Shown here one piece after another: positions 8,732 through 17,588 of a stretch of DNA of 64,000 nucleotides. The notes below the pieces were generated by a model. That model ran no database searches. It saw only the letters and a program-made list of their open reading frames with translations, and was not told where the DNA came from. The stretch lies in NCBI GenBank assembly GCA_937922235.1, contig CAKZVC010000047.1, forward strand, positions 62,001 through 126,000, given 5' to 3'. The DNA is from an uncultured Acidimicrobiales bacterium (GTDB taxonomy: Bacteria; Actinomycetota; Acidimicrobiia; Acidimicrobiales; SHLQ01). The position numbers were made by a program, and so were the translations under genes. The first letter of the stretch is position 1, and each line of letters begins with the position of its first letter.

Positions 8732-9430
8732 TTACAGCTCGCGGAATCTCAGCGTCGTGAATTCGTGGTGGAAGTCTTTGCGATCGCGTTCGCCCATGGC
8801 GTCGATATGGCTGCTGGCTGCGGTGACGTCGGGTCGTCCGCCGCGCACCATGCTCTCCATCTCGGTTGCCGAATTCCACATACTGAAGGTCGACAGCGTG
8901 TGATGGGGGCGACTCGCCGCCAACGCCATCGTCTGACCCGGATGGTCACGCACCAATCGTTCGACCGGCTTTCCCCACGTCAAGAACCGGAGCGACTCAG
9001 CAAGCTTCAACCGCGCCAACGTCACCGCGATGACCGGCAGATCAGGATCTCGCTTCTCGGCCCGAATCGGTAGGCCTTCGAGCTCAGAGATCGCGCCCCA
9101 GCGGCGAACAAAGGCCATGCGAACGTGCCACCCGCTTGCGCACTCAGCGCCAAGTCCCGGGCCGGACAGAAAGCGATCGATAGATGCTTCGTCATCCCAG
9201 CGGGCAAACATTGCGAGTCTCTTTGCTTGGTAGCGCCGCGGATCGTAGATCGGCTCGCCGAGCTTCATCGACATCATGCACTCGACGTGTCGCAGACCAA
9301 CCTGAGCTGGGGGTTTTGTGAGTGCACGCACAACTGTCGACGCGCGGGTCTCGACCAGGTGAAATGAGAACACCCCGAGGCTGCTGTCGACCGGCTCGGG
9401 TTCAGCCTCAGACGAGAACGCAGCACTCAT
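8732..9430 (-). CDS. CrtA-like (spheroidene monooxygenase-like) protein
   Basis: A 232-residue protein that resembles the spheroidene monooxygenase (CrtA)-like group, which has a duplicated dimeric alpha/beta-barrel-like fold. Supporting features are the N-terminal LGVFSFHLVE strand, LAMFARWDDEASIDRFL in the middle, a second LPVIAVTLARLK strand, and the C-terminal HHTLSTFSMWNSATEM segment typical of the family. In carotenoid producers CrtA oxidises spheroidene, but many homologues sit outside carotenoid clusters and there are no crt genes here, so the function is open. It is 9 bp downstream of the DUF5318 gene on the same strand. Confidence 0.55.
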   Translation of the reverse strand: MSAAFSSEAEPEPVDSSLGVFSFHLVETRASTVVRALTKPPAQVGLRHVECMMSMKLGEPIYDPRRYQAKRLAMFARWDDEASIDRFLSGPGLGAECASGWHVRMAFVRRWGAISELEGLPIRAEKRDPDLPVIAVTLARLKLAESLRFLTWGKPVERLVRDHPGQTMALAASRPHHTLSTFSMWNSATEMESMVRGGRPDVTAASSHIDAMGERDRKDFHHEFTTLRFREL

Positions 9431-9439
9431 CGACGTTCG

Positions 9440-9820
9440 CTAGACGACCGGGTTCGTCCGAAGGAGATGGTTCCACTTACACCGTGGACATACCTCGACG
9501 TCGTAGGCCGTGAAGTTGCCTTTGCGTCGACGGATCCTCTCCATGTCGCCCTCGGTGACGATGCAACGACCGGCAGCAGGAAGCCTCGGGCCAAACACGT
9601 ACAGCACTTCGACCACCTCACCCTCGTGACAGATGGGGCAACGAACGCCCGATGGTGTTCCGCACTCCCGAGCGTTGCGCATCAGTTCGCTTTGCGCGTC
9701 GCAGACTTCAGAGCGTGTGGCCTCTCCAGACTTGTACGCCATAATCGTGCGCTCGCGAGCCAACCGGTAGTTGATCGAACCACCGGCACTGTTGGCAGCA
9801 GCATGTAGCGAGGCGCTCAT
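9440..9820 (-). CDS. DUF5318 zinc-ribbon protein
   Basis: A 126-residue conserved actinobacterial protein matching DUF5318. Its N-terminal helix carries RLARERTIMAYKSGEATRSE, followed by VCDAQSELMRNARECG, and it has four metal-binding type cysteines in two CPxC pairs (CPICHEGE near residue 61 and CPRCKWNH near residue 113) that would make a zinc ribbon. The function of the family is unknown. Its start codon abuts the divergent methyltransferase region, so the two promoters must overlap. Confidence 0.8.
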   Translation of the reverse strand: MSASLHAAANSAGGSINYRLARERTIMAYKSGEATRSEVCDAQSELMRNARECGTPSGVRCPICHEGEVVEVLYVFGPRLPAAGRCIVTEGDMERIRRRKGNFTAYDVEVCPRCKWNHLLRTNPVV

Positions 9821-9847
9821 ATGGTCACCGTACCGGGAAGTAGTGTC

Positions 9848-10519
9848 ATGGACATGTCAACTTGGACTCGCTACACAACCGCCGGCGACTATGGACAGCG
9901 TCGCCCGACCACCAGCGTTGAGCTCGGACCAGGCGATGTGGACGGCCTTGACCGACGCCTTCTCGGCGATGTTTCTGACATGCGAGTGCTCGATCTTGGA
10001 TGCGGCGCTGGTCATTCCGCAGTGGCTCTCGCCAAGCAGGGGGCTCGCGTCGTCGCAATCGACGCTGACGAGTCACAAGTTGCGTTGACGAAAGAAGCCG
10101 CCGAGCGTGCCGAGGTTCATGTTGAGGTGCACCAGGCAGATCTTGCCGACCTTGCGTTCCTGAACGCCGACACGTTCGACGCGATCGTTGCGGTCCATTC
10201 GCTCGCCGCAGTCGCAGATGTTGGGCGAGTGTTCCGGCAAGGGCATCGCTTGCTGAAAACCGACCGTCCGATCGTGATGACGCTCCCCCATCCGGCTGCT
10301 CTCATGGTGACGACCGATAGCCCAAAGACGATCTCGAGCAACTACGCCGACACCGACACGCTGGGCGCTGGCCACTATCTGACCCATCGCCACGGCATCG
10401 GCCACATCTTCACCCAGCTCAATCGCGCCAACTATCGGATCGACACGCTCATCGAGCCAGCCAACAACGGCCCTCACCCAGCATCGGTAGTCTTCCGCGC
10501 CCGAAAGATCGGCACGTAG
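9848..10519 (+). CDS. Class I SAM-dependent methyltransferase
   Basis: A 223-residue Rossmann-fold methyltransferase. Motif I is MRVLDLGCGAGHSAVALAKQGA, followed by VVAIDADESQ (motif II acidic residue) and FDAIVAVHSLAAV (motif IV/post region), with a regulatory-looking FRQGHRLLKTDRPIVMTLPHPAA block. An upstream in-frame ATG exists at 9821, but ATG at 9848 has a GGGAAG ribosome site 7 bp ahead and leaves room for a divergent promoter, so it is preferred. The substrate is unknown. Downstream lies repeat element B2. Confidence 0.82.
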   Translation: MDMSTWTRYTTAGDYGQRRPTTSVELGPGDVDGLDRRLLGDVSDMRVLDLGCGAGHSAVALAKQGARVVAIDADESQVALTKEAAERAEVHVEVHQADLADLAFLNADTFDAIVAVHSLAAVADVGRVFRQGHRLLKTDRPIVMTLPHPAALMVTTDSPKTISSNYADTDTLGAGHYLTHRHGIGHIFTQLNRANYRIDTLIEPANNGPHPASVVFRARKIGT

Positions 10520-10531
10520 ACATTCACGCGG

Positions 10532-10680
10532 CCAAGAGGGTCTGACCCCAAAAGCCGCGCACGTGTGTCCATACGCATTGACGACAGGTGCCGGTAAACG
10601 TCGCTGCGCGAGCACCAGCCGCCCACAAACAGTCCTTGCCACCGGCCTGTACAAACCGGGCGCCTGGGAAAACCCAGCAA
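10532..10680 (+). repeat. Structured intergenic repeat element, copy B2
   Basis: Second copy of the B element, in the same orientation as 8530-8687. It opens CCAAGAGGGTCTGACCCC and ends directly against the pcnA stop codon. It contains the 46-bp unit at 10618-10663. The stem is kept by different bases: ACAG (10584-10587) with CTGT (10647-10650) and GCCGGT (10590-10595) with ACCGGC (10641-10646), so pairing is preserved although the sequence changed. Confidence 0.8.
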
Positions 10681-11958
10681 CTACCGCCGCTTGTAGGTCT
10701 GGAAGAGGTGGGCGATTTCGCCGTCTCGGTCGAGCGGGCCATCTTCGAAGCGCCTCTGCTGCAGCACGGACAATGCCGCTCCGACTTCGGGTCCAGGATC
10801 GATGCCGAGCAGCGCCATGATGTCGTCGCCGGTCAGCTCTGGGGTCAGATCGGACAGATCTTCTGATGCGTCGAGTTCGGCGAACCGTGCCGCCAGCTGA
10901 CGGTCAGGAACGTCAAGAACATCGATGAGCTCGAGCAGCGTCGACATTGCGCCGTACCCGACGCGCTTCACGAGCCGGCGAACGGTCGGAGGTTCGACGT
11001 CTTCTCTGCTGTCTTTGACGATGTCGAGCCCAGCCAAGATGAGGCGAAGCTCACGCGACTCGCTGTTCGAGTACTTCAGGTGCTCGAGCTGGTCGGCACG
11101 ATCGCCTGGCTTGCAGTGCGAATACACAACCGCACGGCGCAAGGTGTTGTCGACTCGAGACCGATCGAGCTGATGGCCGATCTCGTCGAGCGCGTCGACC
11201 GCAATAGCCGACGACACGAACGGCCAGGCTCCAACCTCGGCCAAGAATGCAAGTCCGCTCGACGGCGTCTTTGCAGCAAGCAGCTTGTCGAACTCGTCAC
11301 GGATTCGCTCTTCGGACACGATGGACATGCGGTCGATCAACGACACCGCCGCGTTCTTCACGTCCGGATCGACCGCCAGGTTGTAGCGGGAAATGAAACG
11401 AGCAGCCCGGAGAATTCGAAGCGGGTCATCGGAGAACGACACCTCCGGTTCGATCGGTGTCTTGAGCACTCGATCGGCGAGCGCGGTAGCGCCGTCGAAT
11501 GGATCCATCAGCTCCCCGTTGGCGACATCTAGCGCCATGGCATTCACCGTGAAGTCTCGACGAGACAAGTCGAGCTCGAGGTCGTCACCAAACTGCACCT
11601 CTGGCTTGCGGGTGTCGTCGGTGTAGCTCTCGGCCCGGAACGTGGTGATCTCGTACGGACGGTCGTCGATCTGACATCCGATCGTTCCGAACTTCTCCCC
11701 CTGCGTCCACACGGCAGTCGAAAGCGGTTGGACGAGTCGTTTGATCTCCTCGGGACGCGCCTCCGTCGTCAGATCGAAGTCGAGCGCCTCGAGCGGCATC
11801 CCCAAGTGCAAGTCACGGACGATGCCTCCAACGAGGTACAACGACCGACCCGCGTCAGCAAACGCCTTCGCAAGCGACGCCGCTTCGCGCAAAACCTGGT
11901 CTTGGGATTCGTTCACGAGCGTCGAGGTTAGAGCACCGCTACGGCCGAGGCGGGGCAT
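10681..11958 (-). CDS. pcnA: CCA tRNA nucleotidyltransferase
   Basis: A class II nucleotidyltransferase that adds or repairs the 3' CCA end of tRNA. The head domain shows YLVGGIVRDLHLG near residue 40 and the LDFDLTTEARPEEI active-site block (two Asp), then FRAESYTDD, LDLSRRDFTVNAMALD and the DPLRILRAARF region; the C-terminus is helical. At 425 residues it is a little under the usual actinobacterial length. The start is uncertain: ATG at 11958 or GTG at 11916 (beginning VNESQDQV), neither with a clear ribosome site. It is divergent to the GNAT gene, as pcnA is to the MurJ/sigM locus in mycobacteria. Confidence 0.95.
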   Translation of the reverse strand: MPRLGRSGALTSTLVNESQDQVLREAASLAKAFADAGRSLYLVGGIVRDLHLGMPLEALDFDLTTEARPEEIKRLVQPLSTAVWTQGEKFGTIGCQIDDRPYEITTFRAESYTDDTRKPEVQFGDDLELDLSRRDFTVNAMALDVANGELMDPFDGATALADRVLKTPIEPEVSFSDDPLRILRAARFISRYNLAVDPDVKNAAVSLIDRMSIVSEERIRDEFDKLLAAKTPSSGLAFLAEVGAWPFVSSAIAVDALDEIGHQLDRSRVDNTLRRAVVYSHCKPGDRADQLEHLKYSNSESRELRLILAGLDIVKDSREDVEPPTVRRLVKRVGYGAMSTLLELIDVLDVPDRQLAARFAELDASEDLSDLTPELTGDDIMALLGIDPGPEVGAALSVLQQRRFEDGPLDRDGEIAHLFQTYKRR

Positions 11959-12001
11959 GCGGCCGCGCAGTGTTCCAGGCCGAACCGCCTAGAGTCGTCC
12001 C

Positions 12002-12712
12002 ATGTTGCTCGAGCGCCTGCAACGCCCCATTCGCGGGGTACGGATCGTGCGTAAGCCGACCGATCCACACCGCCCCCAGGCAATTGGCGCGCAGATTGTT
12101 CCGTACCGGCCACTCACGAACGCCGACGTCGAACGGGTCCTCGAGCAACTCGCGGATGTGGACGCACCCGTCGTAACCAGCGCCCTGTCACCGATTGAGC
12201 AACCACCGTTTCGCGAAGCCGGATTCACCGACCGGGAATCGCTGTACCTGTTCACCCACTCGCTACAGGACCGCCCAGCCAAGTCTGACGGTCCTCATAG
12301 CCTGCGCGCTGGCCGTCGGACCGACATGGCCGCCGTGCTCGATATCGATCACCGTTCGTTCGACAACTTCTGGGCACTCGACCGGGATGCACTCACAGCG
12401 GCGCGCAAGGCCACTCCTGTCCATCGGTATCGGGTGGCCACGATCGATCGCAATGTCGTCGGGTATGCGGTCTCCGGGCGCTCGGGCCGTCACACGTTCC
12501 TCCAACGCCTCGGCGTCGACCCCGACGTGCGTGGTCAGGGCATTGGCACCGACCTGGTGCGCGATGCGCTCGACTGGGCCGTCCGTGAGGATGGCACTTC
12601 GATGCTGGTGAACACCCAAACCATCAACACCACCGCGAAGCGACTGTATGAATCGCTCGGCTTCGTGCTGTCCGATGACCAGCTTGTCGTGCTCGAATGG
12701 TCGAAACCATGA
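12002..12712 (+). CDS. GNAT family N-acetyltransferase
   Basis: A 236-residue acetyltransferase whose C-terminal half (residues ~100-235) is a GNAT domain. The acetyl-CoA binding motif A is LGVDPDVRGQGIGTDLVRDAL, followed by LVNTQTINTTAKRLYESLGF (motif B), both canonical. The N-terminal ~95 residues may hold a second, degenerate GNAT unit. The substrate is unknown. Its TGA overlaps the ATG of the DUF6049 gene (ATGA), so the two are translationally coupled and probably form the head of the transcript running to trxA. Confidence 0.85.
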   Translation: MLLERLQRPIRGVRIVRKPTDPHRPQAIGAQIVPYRPLTNADVERVLEQLADVDAPVVTSALSPIEQPPFREAGFTDRESLYLFTHSLQDRPAKSDGPHSLRAGRRTDMAAVLDIDHRSFDNFWALDRDALTAARKATPVHRYRVATIDRNVVGYAVSGRSGRHTFLQRLGVDPDVRGQGIGTDLVRDALDWAVREDGTSMLVNTQTINTTAKRLYESLGFVLSDDQLVVLEWSKP

Positions 12713-14790
12713 CGCTTCGTCGAATACTTACCATTGCGGTGCTCCTGTGCCTGGCGCTCGTGGGCCTCGGGGCTCCCGCGAATGCGCAGGCCGCCGGCTC
12801 GGTCGAACTCGTCGCCCAAAGCTCATGGGTCGACGATGGCGGCATCTTCGACATCCAAGTTCGTGTCGCCGGCGCCGACCCCGAGTCCTCGGTAGTTGTT
12901 CGAGTGCTCCCCGCCTGGACCGAACGCGACGACTTCCTCCGCAAAGACATCCCATCCGACAGCCAGCCACTCCTCGAACTCGCACCGGTGTTGCTCGGTG
13001 AAGTCCAAAACACGAGCAATGAGGTGCTCGGGTTTCAGATCGTCGTCGCGGGCCCGGACTCACCGATCGAAGAGACCGAAGGGGCACCGATCGCCGTCCT
13101 ACAGTCCGACGGCGGCTCCAACGTCTACCCGATCGAAGTATCGCTTTATCAGCCCGATGGCACTCTGGCCGATCAATTCCTCACGTCGCTGATCGAACTG
13201 CCACGAGGTCAACGGAACGCACCCCTGCAAACCGCCATCGTTCTCGAAGCGCACGTGCTGCCGACGACCACCCCAGAGGGAGAGACTGAGCTCGACCCTG
13301 ACGAGCTCGACTCGGTCGAGACACTTGTGTCGGCAATTGCCCAACACCCCGATGCCGACGTTGCTCTGTCGATCTCTCCCGAAGCCCTTGTCGGGCTGTC
13401 CAACAGCACTGAAGAGCAGCCCCAGCGCATCATCGAACAACTCCGCTCGATCATGGATCCACGCCAACTCCTCACAAACCCGTTCACCGAGGTCGAAGAG
13501 CAGGCCTGGGTAGACGTTGGCCTGACGCCCGAGCTGCGCGAGCTCTACCGACTGGGCTCGGCGGCAACGAACACGATCGTGGGAGTCGAACCCGACCCGT
13601 CGGTCATGCTTCTCGATCGCACGATCGATGAGACTGGCCTCGAAGCGATCACGTCCGGCGACAGCGCGAACTCGTTCGGCGTCGAAGCGGTCATCGTGCG
13701 ACCGGCACAGATCAGCCCGCTCTCAAAGGACCTGTTTCCGCAGGCGCTCACGACGCAGTTTGTGATTCCGACGAGCGAGCAGCGCACGGTGCCAGCCCTC
13801 GTCGCCGACGGCGGCCTCGCCAACCACTTCACCAACCCCGGCGGATCGGTCTACAACGCCAACCGCATCCTCGCCGACCTCACACTCCTGTCGCTGCAAA
13901 ACGGCGAAGTTCGCCAAGCCGTTGTCGTCAACCCGCCCGACGATTGGGTTCCCGACGCAACCCTTCTCAACGTGATGCTCACCGGACTTGAACGCATCCC
14001 AGCGATCCGCGGCGCATCACCAGCCAAGGCACTCGCCGACACGGCCTTCACTCCGGCGCGAGGCATCGGCACCCTGAGTCCACCACTTCGACGTGACCTC
14101 AATCCGCAGAGACAGCCCCAAGACCTTCGCTCGTTCCGAACCGAGTTCAGCCAAGCCCGCGCTGCGATCGACAGCTGGTCTGCCGTCATCTCCGGCGACC
14201 AGGCATCGACCGACCTTCTCGAGTCTCTCCTGCAGGTCAGCACCGACTACCGCCTCACCGATACACAGCGAAGTCAGTACATCGAATCGATCTACGGCCT
14301 CATCGACGAGCAAAAGGAATCGTCGATCACCACTCCGGAAAGCGACACGATCACCCTGACGGGTCGACTGTCCGACATCCCGATCATCGTCGACAACAAC
14401 TTGGGTGTCGACGCCAACGTGCTGCTCGTGCTCGACAGCGAGAAACTCGCCTTCCCCGAAGGACGAGCACTCGAGACAACGCTGCGCCCCGGCCCCAATC
14501 GCATCGAGATTCCCATCGAAGCCCGGGCATCTGGAGACTCACCAATTCGAGTGCAAGTCTTCACTCCTGATCGCTCCGTACTGCTCGGATCATCGCAGGT
14601 TCTTGTGCGGACCTTTGCCTTCTCTGGTGTCGGCATCATCATCGGAGCCATCTCGGTCGTTGTTTTGTTGCTGTGGTGGTTGAGGCATGCGCGATCGACC
14701 CGCGGTACCATCCGAGCGAATACCTCCGCATCTGCGCCCGAGGCTCCGCCAGCCGATGCACCCGCAACCACCGAACACATCGGAGTTTGA
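12709..14790 (+). CDS. DUF6049 family secreted membrane-anchored protein
   Basis: A 693-residue protein with a signal peptide (ILTIAVLLCLALVGLG, cleaved near ANA-QA at residue ~26), a long extracytoplasmic region, one C-terminal membrane segment (VGIIIGAISVVVLLLWWL) and a short cytoplasmic tail. Such proteins sit between pcnA and murJ in most Actinobacteria (DUF6049). The function is unknown, but the context points to the cell envelope. ATG at 12709 was chosen over 12697 because it gives a 4-bp ATGA overlap with the upstream stop and places the basic n-region MTLRR directly before the hydrophobic core. Confidence 0.85.
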   Translation: MTLRRILTIAVLLCLALVGLGAPANAQAAGSVELVAQSSWVDDGGIFDIQVRVAGADPESSVVVRVLPAWTERDDFLRKDIPSDSQPLLELAPVLLGEVQNTSNEVLGFQIVVAGPDSPIEETEGAPIAVLQSDGGSNVYPIEVSLYQPDGTLADQFLTSLIELPRGQRNAPLQTAIVLEAHVLPTTTPEGETELDPDELDSVETLVSAIAQHPDADVALSISPEALVGLSNSTEEQPQRIIEQLRSIMDPRQLLTNPFTEVEEQAWVDVGLTPELRELYRLGSAATNTIVGVEPDPSVMLLDRTIDETGLEAITSGDSANSFGVEAVIVRPAQISPLSKDLFPQALTTQFVIPTSEQRTVPALVADGGLANHFTNPGGSVYNANRILADLTLLSLQNGEVRQAVVVNPPDDWVPDATLLNVMLTGLERIPAIRGASPAKALADTAFTPARGIGTLSPPLRRDLNPQRQPQDLRSFRTEFSQARAAIDSWSAVISGDQASTDLLESLLQVSTDYRLTDTQRSQYIESIYGLIDEQKESSITTPESDTITLTGRLSDIPIIVDNNLGVDANVLLVLDSEKLAFPEGRALETTLRPGPNRIEIPIEARASGDSPIRVQVFTPDRSVLLGSSQVLVRTFAFSGVGIIIGAISVVVLLLWWLRHARSTRGTIRANTSASAPEAPPADAPATTEHIGV

Positions 14791-14791
14791 T

Positions 14792-15631
14792 ATGACCGTA
14801 CGAATCGTGACTGACAGCGCCTGCGACCTATCCGACGCTGAGCTCGACCAGTGGGGCATCGGCATGGTGCCGCTGTCTATCCGATTCGGCGACGACGAGT
14901 TCGTCGACCGCACCGAGCTGTCGACCGACGATTTCTACCGTCGCCTTGCCGCCTCGGAACATCTGCCGGAAACGTCTGCTCCCGCACCCGGAGCGTTCGC
15001 GGCAATGTTCAACAAGATGGCCGACGAAGGCGCGACCGCCGTCGTGTGCATCAACCTCTCCGAAGCACTGTCGGCCACGATTCAATCGGCCCGAACTGCA
15101 GCGAACTCCGACGATGTCACGATCGACACCCGCGTCGTCAACTCGAAGTCGGTCACCGGCGGGCTCGGGTCGATCGTGCTTGCGTGTGCGAAGGCAGGCC
15201 GCGACGGCGCATCTGCCGATGAGGTTGTCGCTCTGGCTGAAGAGATGAGTGGCCGCACCCGGGTGTACGCTACGCTCGACACGCTCGAGAACCTGAAGAA
15301 GGGCGGGCGAATCGGTGGAGCGCAGGCAGCGTTCGGAGCGATGCTCTCGATCAAGCCCCTCCTCGACCTCAGCTCGGGCGAAGTTGTCGCCGCAGGCAAG
15401 CAGCGCACGCGCAAACGCTCACTCGCCTGGGTGCGCGAACAACTCGAAACAGCAGGCGAAGTCGAAAATCTCGCAATCCTGCATTCGAACGCAGATGACA
15501 TCAACGAATTCCTCGACACGCTTTCTGACATTCCGAGCGTCGCGACTGCACGAATCAACATCATCGGAGCCGTCATCGGCACCCACGGCGGACCTGGAAT
15601 TATCGGCATCACCTACCAAGTTCCTGCCTGA
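14792..15631 (+). CDS. DegV family fatty-acid-binding protein
   Basis: A 279-residue DegV protein. The N-terminus VRIVTDSACDLSDAELDQWG and the ETSAPAPGAFAAMFNKM lipid-contact loop (conserved TSxPxP-type signature) identify the family, which delivers fatty acids to kinases such as FakA in other phyla. The C-terminal domain has the usual GGRIGGAQAAFGAMLSIKP motif and the closing THGGPGIIGI. ATG at 14792 is preceded by CGGAG that overlaps the previous stop, so translation is coupled. Its location between DUF6049 and the kinase is where murJ normally lies. Confidence 0.93.
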   Translation: MTVRIVTDSACDLSDAELDQWGIGMVPLSIRFGDDEFVDRTELSTDDFYRRLAASEHLPETSAPAPGAFAAMFNKMADEGATAVVCINLSEALSATIQSARTAANSDDVTIDTRVVNSKSVTGGLGSIVLACAKAGRDGASADEVVALAEEMSGRTRVYATLDTLENLKKGGRIGGAQAAFGAMLSIKPLLDLSSGEVVAAGKQRTRKRSLAWVREQLETAGEVENLAILHSNADDINEFLDTLSDIPSVATARINIIGAVIGTHGGPGIIGITYQVPA

Positions 15632-15681
15632 GTCCGGCGCGATGCCCATCGGCCACCTGCGCGCACTAGCGTTTTTTCGCT

Positions 15682-17586
15682 ATGTCGCCCCACACTCCAA
15701 CAGATAGTCGACCAATGACAGGTCGCCGTCTCGCGGATCGATATGAGCTTCTCGAACGCCGTGGCACCGGTGGCATGGCTGAGGTTTGGGAGGCCATCGA
15801 CCACAACCTCGGACGCCGCGTCGCCGTCAAGATGCTGCACAGCCATCTCGCAGCCGACGTCACGGTGCTCGAACGGTTCCGTAGCGAAGCTCAGGCAGCT
15901 GCTCGGTTGACCCACCCGGGGATCGTCGGCATTTACGACACGGTTGCAACCGACACGACCGACGCGATCATCATGGAACTGGTCGCCGGGCGCGACCTGC
16001 GAACGATCCTTGATGAACGTCCAACGCTGGCCGTTGTTGACGCGGTCGAAGTCGGCGTTCAGCTGGCCGCTGCTCTGGGCCACGCCCATCAGCACGGCAT
16101 CATTCACCGCGACATCAAGCCAGCAAACATTTTGGTTCGACCCGATCGGCGGGTGAAGCTCAGCGACTTCGGAATCGCAAAGGCGCTCGACCAGACGAGC
16201 CACACCGAATCGGGCTCGCTTGTCGGCACTGTGAAGTACCTGGCACCCGAACAGATCGAAGGCCACCCGGTCGATGGTCGTACCGATCTCTACGGCCTCA
16301 CCACCGTGCTCTACGAAATGTTGTGCGGGCAGGTTCCGTTCGCGGCGACCGACCTTATTGGCGCGATGAACCGCATTCGCAAGAACCCACCATCAGCACG
16401 CAAGCATCGACCTGACGTATCGCCAGCGCTCGATGCGTTCTTGCAAAAGGGGTTGGCCCGCAACCCCGTCGACCGGTTCCCCGACGCGGCGACCTGGTCG
16501 GCGCAACTAACCGAAGCCATGCGCGGCGACCAACCGTCAGCTGATCGGCACCCACCACATCGCAAACCCGAACGCGTCGACCCAACAGTTGTTGAAGCAC
16601 CGAAGTCGATCCCAATGCGTCCTGCTCCCGAGCTCGACGCGGTTCCGCAAGCTGGTCCCGGTCCGGGATTGGCTCGACCAGCAACGCCTCGTCGCGCTGC
16701 GGTCAAGAAGACGGCTCGTCCGCAAACACCTCGGAAGGGCCCGTTGCCCATCACTGAGGCACCCACCCCTCCCCCGCTGGCCAAGCACGTCAAGCCAAAG
16801 CGCCGTGTCGGCGCGTGGCTTGGTCCGCTTATCGCTCTCGGACTGATGGTCGCCGCTGTCGCAACCGTGTTCTTCCTGCTTCGCCCAGCGAGTACTGCCG
16901 TTACCGACAACTTTGGTGACGACACCGAGCAGTCCGACGACTCGAGCGAACCGGCCGAGGAAGAAACGTCTTCTGATGTCGTCGAAACCGACGAAGTGTC
17001 GAGCGAGGGCGAGGCGGCCGACGGTACCGATCCAAACGCCGCTCCCGAGGAATCCATCGAAGAGACCGACACCACAACTTCGACCACCACAACCACGACG
17101 ATCCCAGAATTCTCCGATGGAAAGCGAGCGATTTCGTTCGACCCGATCGGCGACGGCGAAGAGCATCCCGAGGCAGTATCGCGGCCCCTCGACGGCAACC
17201 CGGATACGTTCTGGTTGACCGAGAAGTACAAGACCCGATCGTTCGGGCAGCTCAAGGAGGGGGTGGGATTGATCGTGGAGTTCGAAACACCCCAACCACT
17301 CGATCAGTTGCGCATGCTCACCAACCGGGTCGACTGGTCGGTCGAGATCTATGAGGCTGACGAGCCCATGATCGCTCTCGCCGACTGGAACCTCATTGGC
17401 GAGTTCGACGCTCTAGGTCAAGATGAGACCGTCGACCTTCCCGACTCTTCGGTCACAGCAATGCTCGTGTGGATCACCGATCTTGGTCTTGCACCCGAGC
17501 AGACGATCGACGAGTACGACGCCCAGGTCGCTGCCGGCGGAATCGACCAGCAACTACAGATCTCCGAGCTCGAGCTCATCGGCTAA
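15682..17586 (+). CDS. Membrane Ser/Thr protein kinase with extracellular discoidin-like domain
   Basis: A 634-residue PASTA-less kinase. The kinase domain (residues ~18-285) is complete: glycine loop RRGTGGMAEV, Lys50 in VAVKML, HRDIKPANIL with catalytic Asp144, and the metal-binding motif DFGIAKA near residue 162. A Pro-rich juxtamembrane linker leads to one membrane segment (~378-398), then an acidic Ser/Thr/Glu-rich stalk with a TTTSTTTTTT run, and an external domain (~485-634) that looks like an F5/8C (discoidin) module. Mycobacterial Rv3910 carries a MurJ-pseudokinase-discoidin fusion at this locus; here the kinase stands alone and keeps its active-site residues. Confidence 0.9.
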   Translation: MSPHTPTDSRPMTGRRLADRYELLERRGTGGMAEVWEAIDHNLGRRVAVKMLHSHLAADVTVLERFRSEAQAAARLTHPGIVGIYDTVATDTTDAIIMELVAGRDLRTILDERPTLAVVDAVEVGVQLAAALGHAHQHGIIHRDIKPANILVRPDRRVKLSDFGIAKALDQTSHTESGSLVGTVKYLAPEQIEGHPVDGRTDLYGLTTVLYEMLCGQVPFAATDLIGAMNRIRKNPPSARKHRPDVSPALDAFLQKGLARNPVDRFPDAATWSAQLTEAMRGDQPSADRHPPHRKPERVDPTVVEAPKSIPMRPAPELDAVPQAGPGPGLARPATPRRAAVKKTARPQTPRKGPLPITEAPTPPPLAKHVKPKRRVGAWLGPLIALGLMVAAVATVFFLLRPASTAVTDNFGDDTEQSDDSSEPAEEETSSDVVETDEVSSEGEAADGTDPNAAPEESIEETDTTTSTTTTTTIPEFSDGKRAISFDPIGDGEEHPEAVSRPLDGNPDTFWLTEKYKTRSFGQLKEGVGLIVEFETPQPLDQLRMLTNRVDWSVEIYEADEPMIALADWNLIGEFDALGQDETVDLPDSSVTAMLVWITDLGLAPEQTIDEYDAQVAAGGIDQQLQISELELIG

Positions 17587-17588
17587 GC

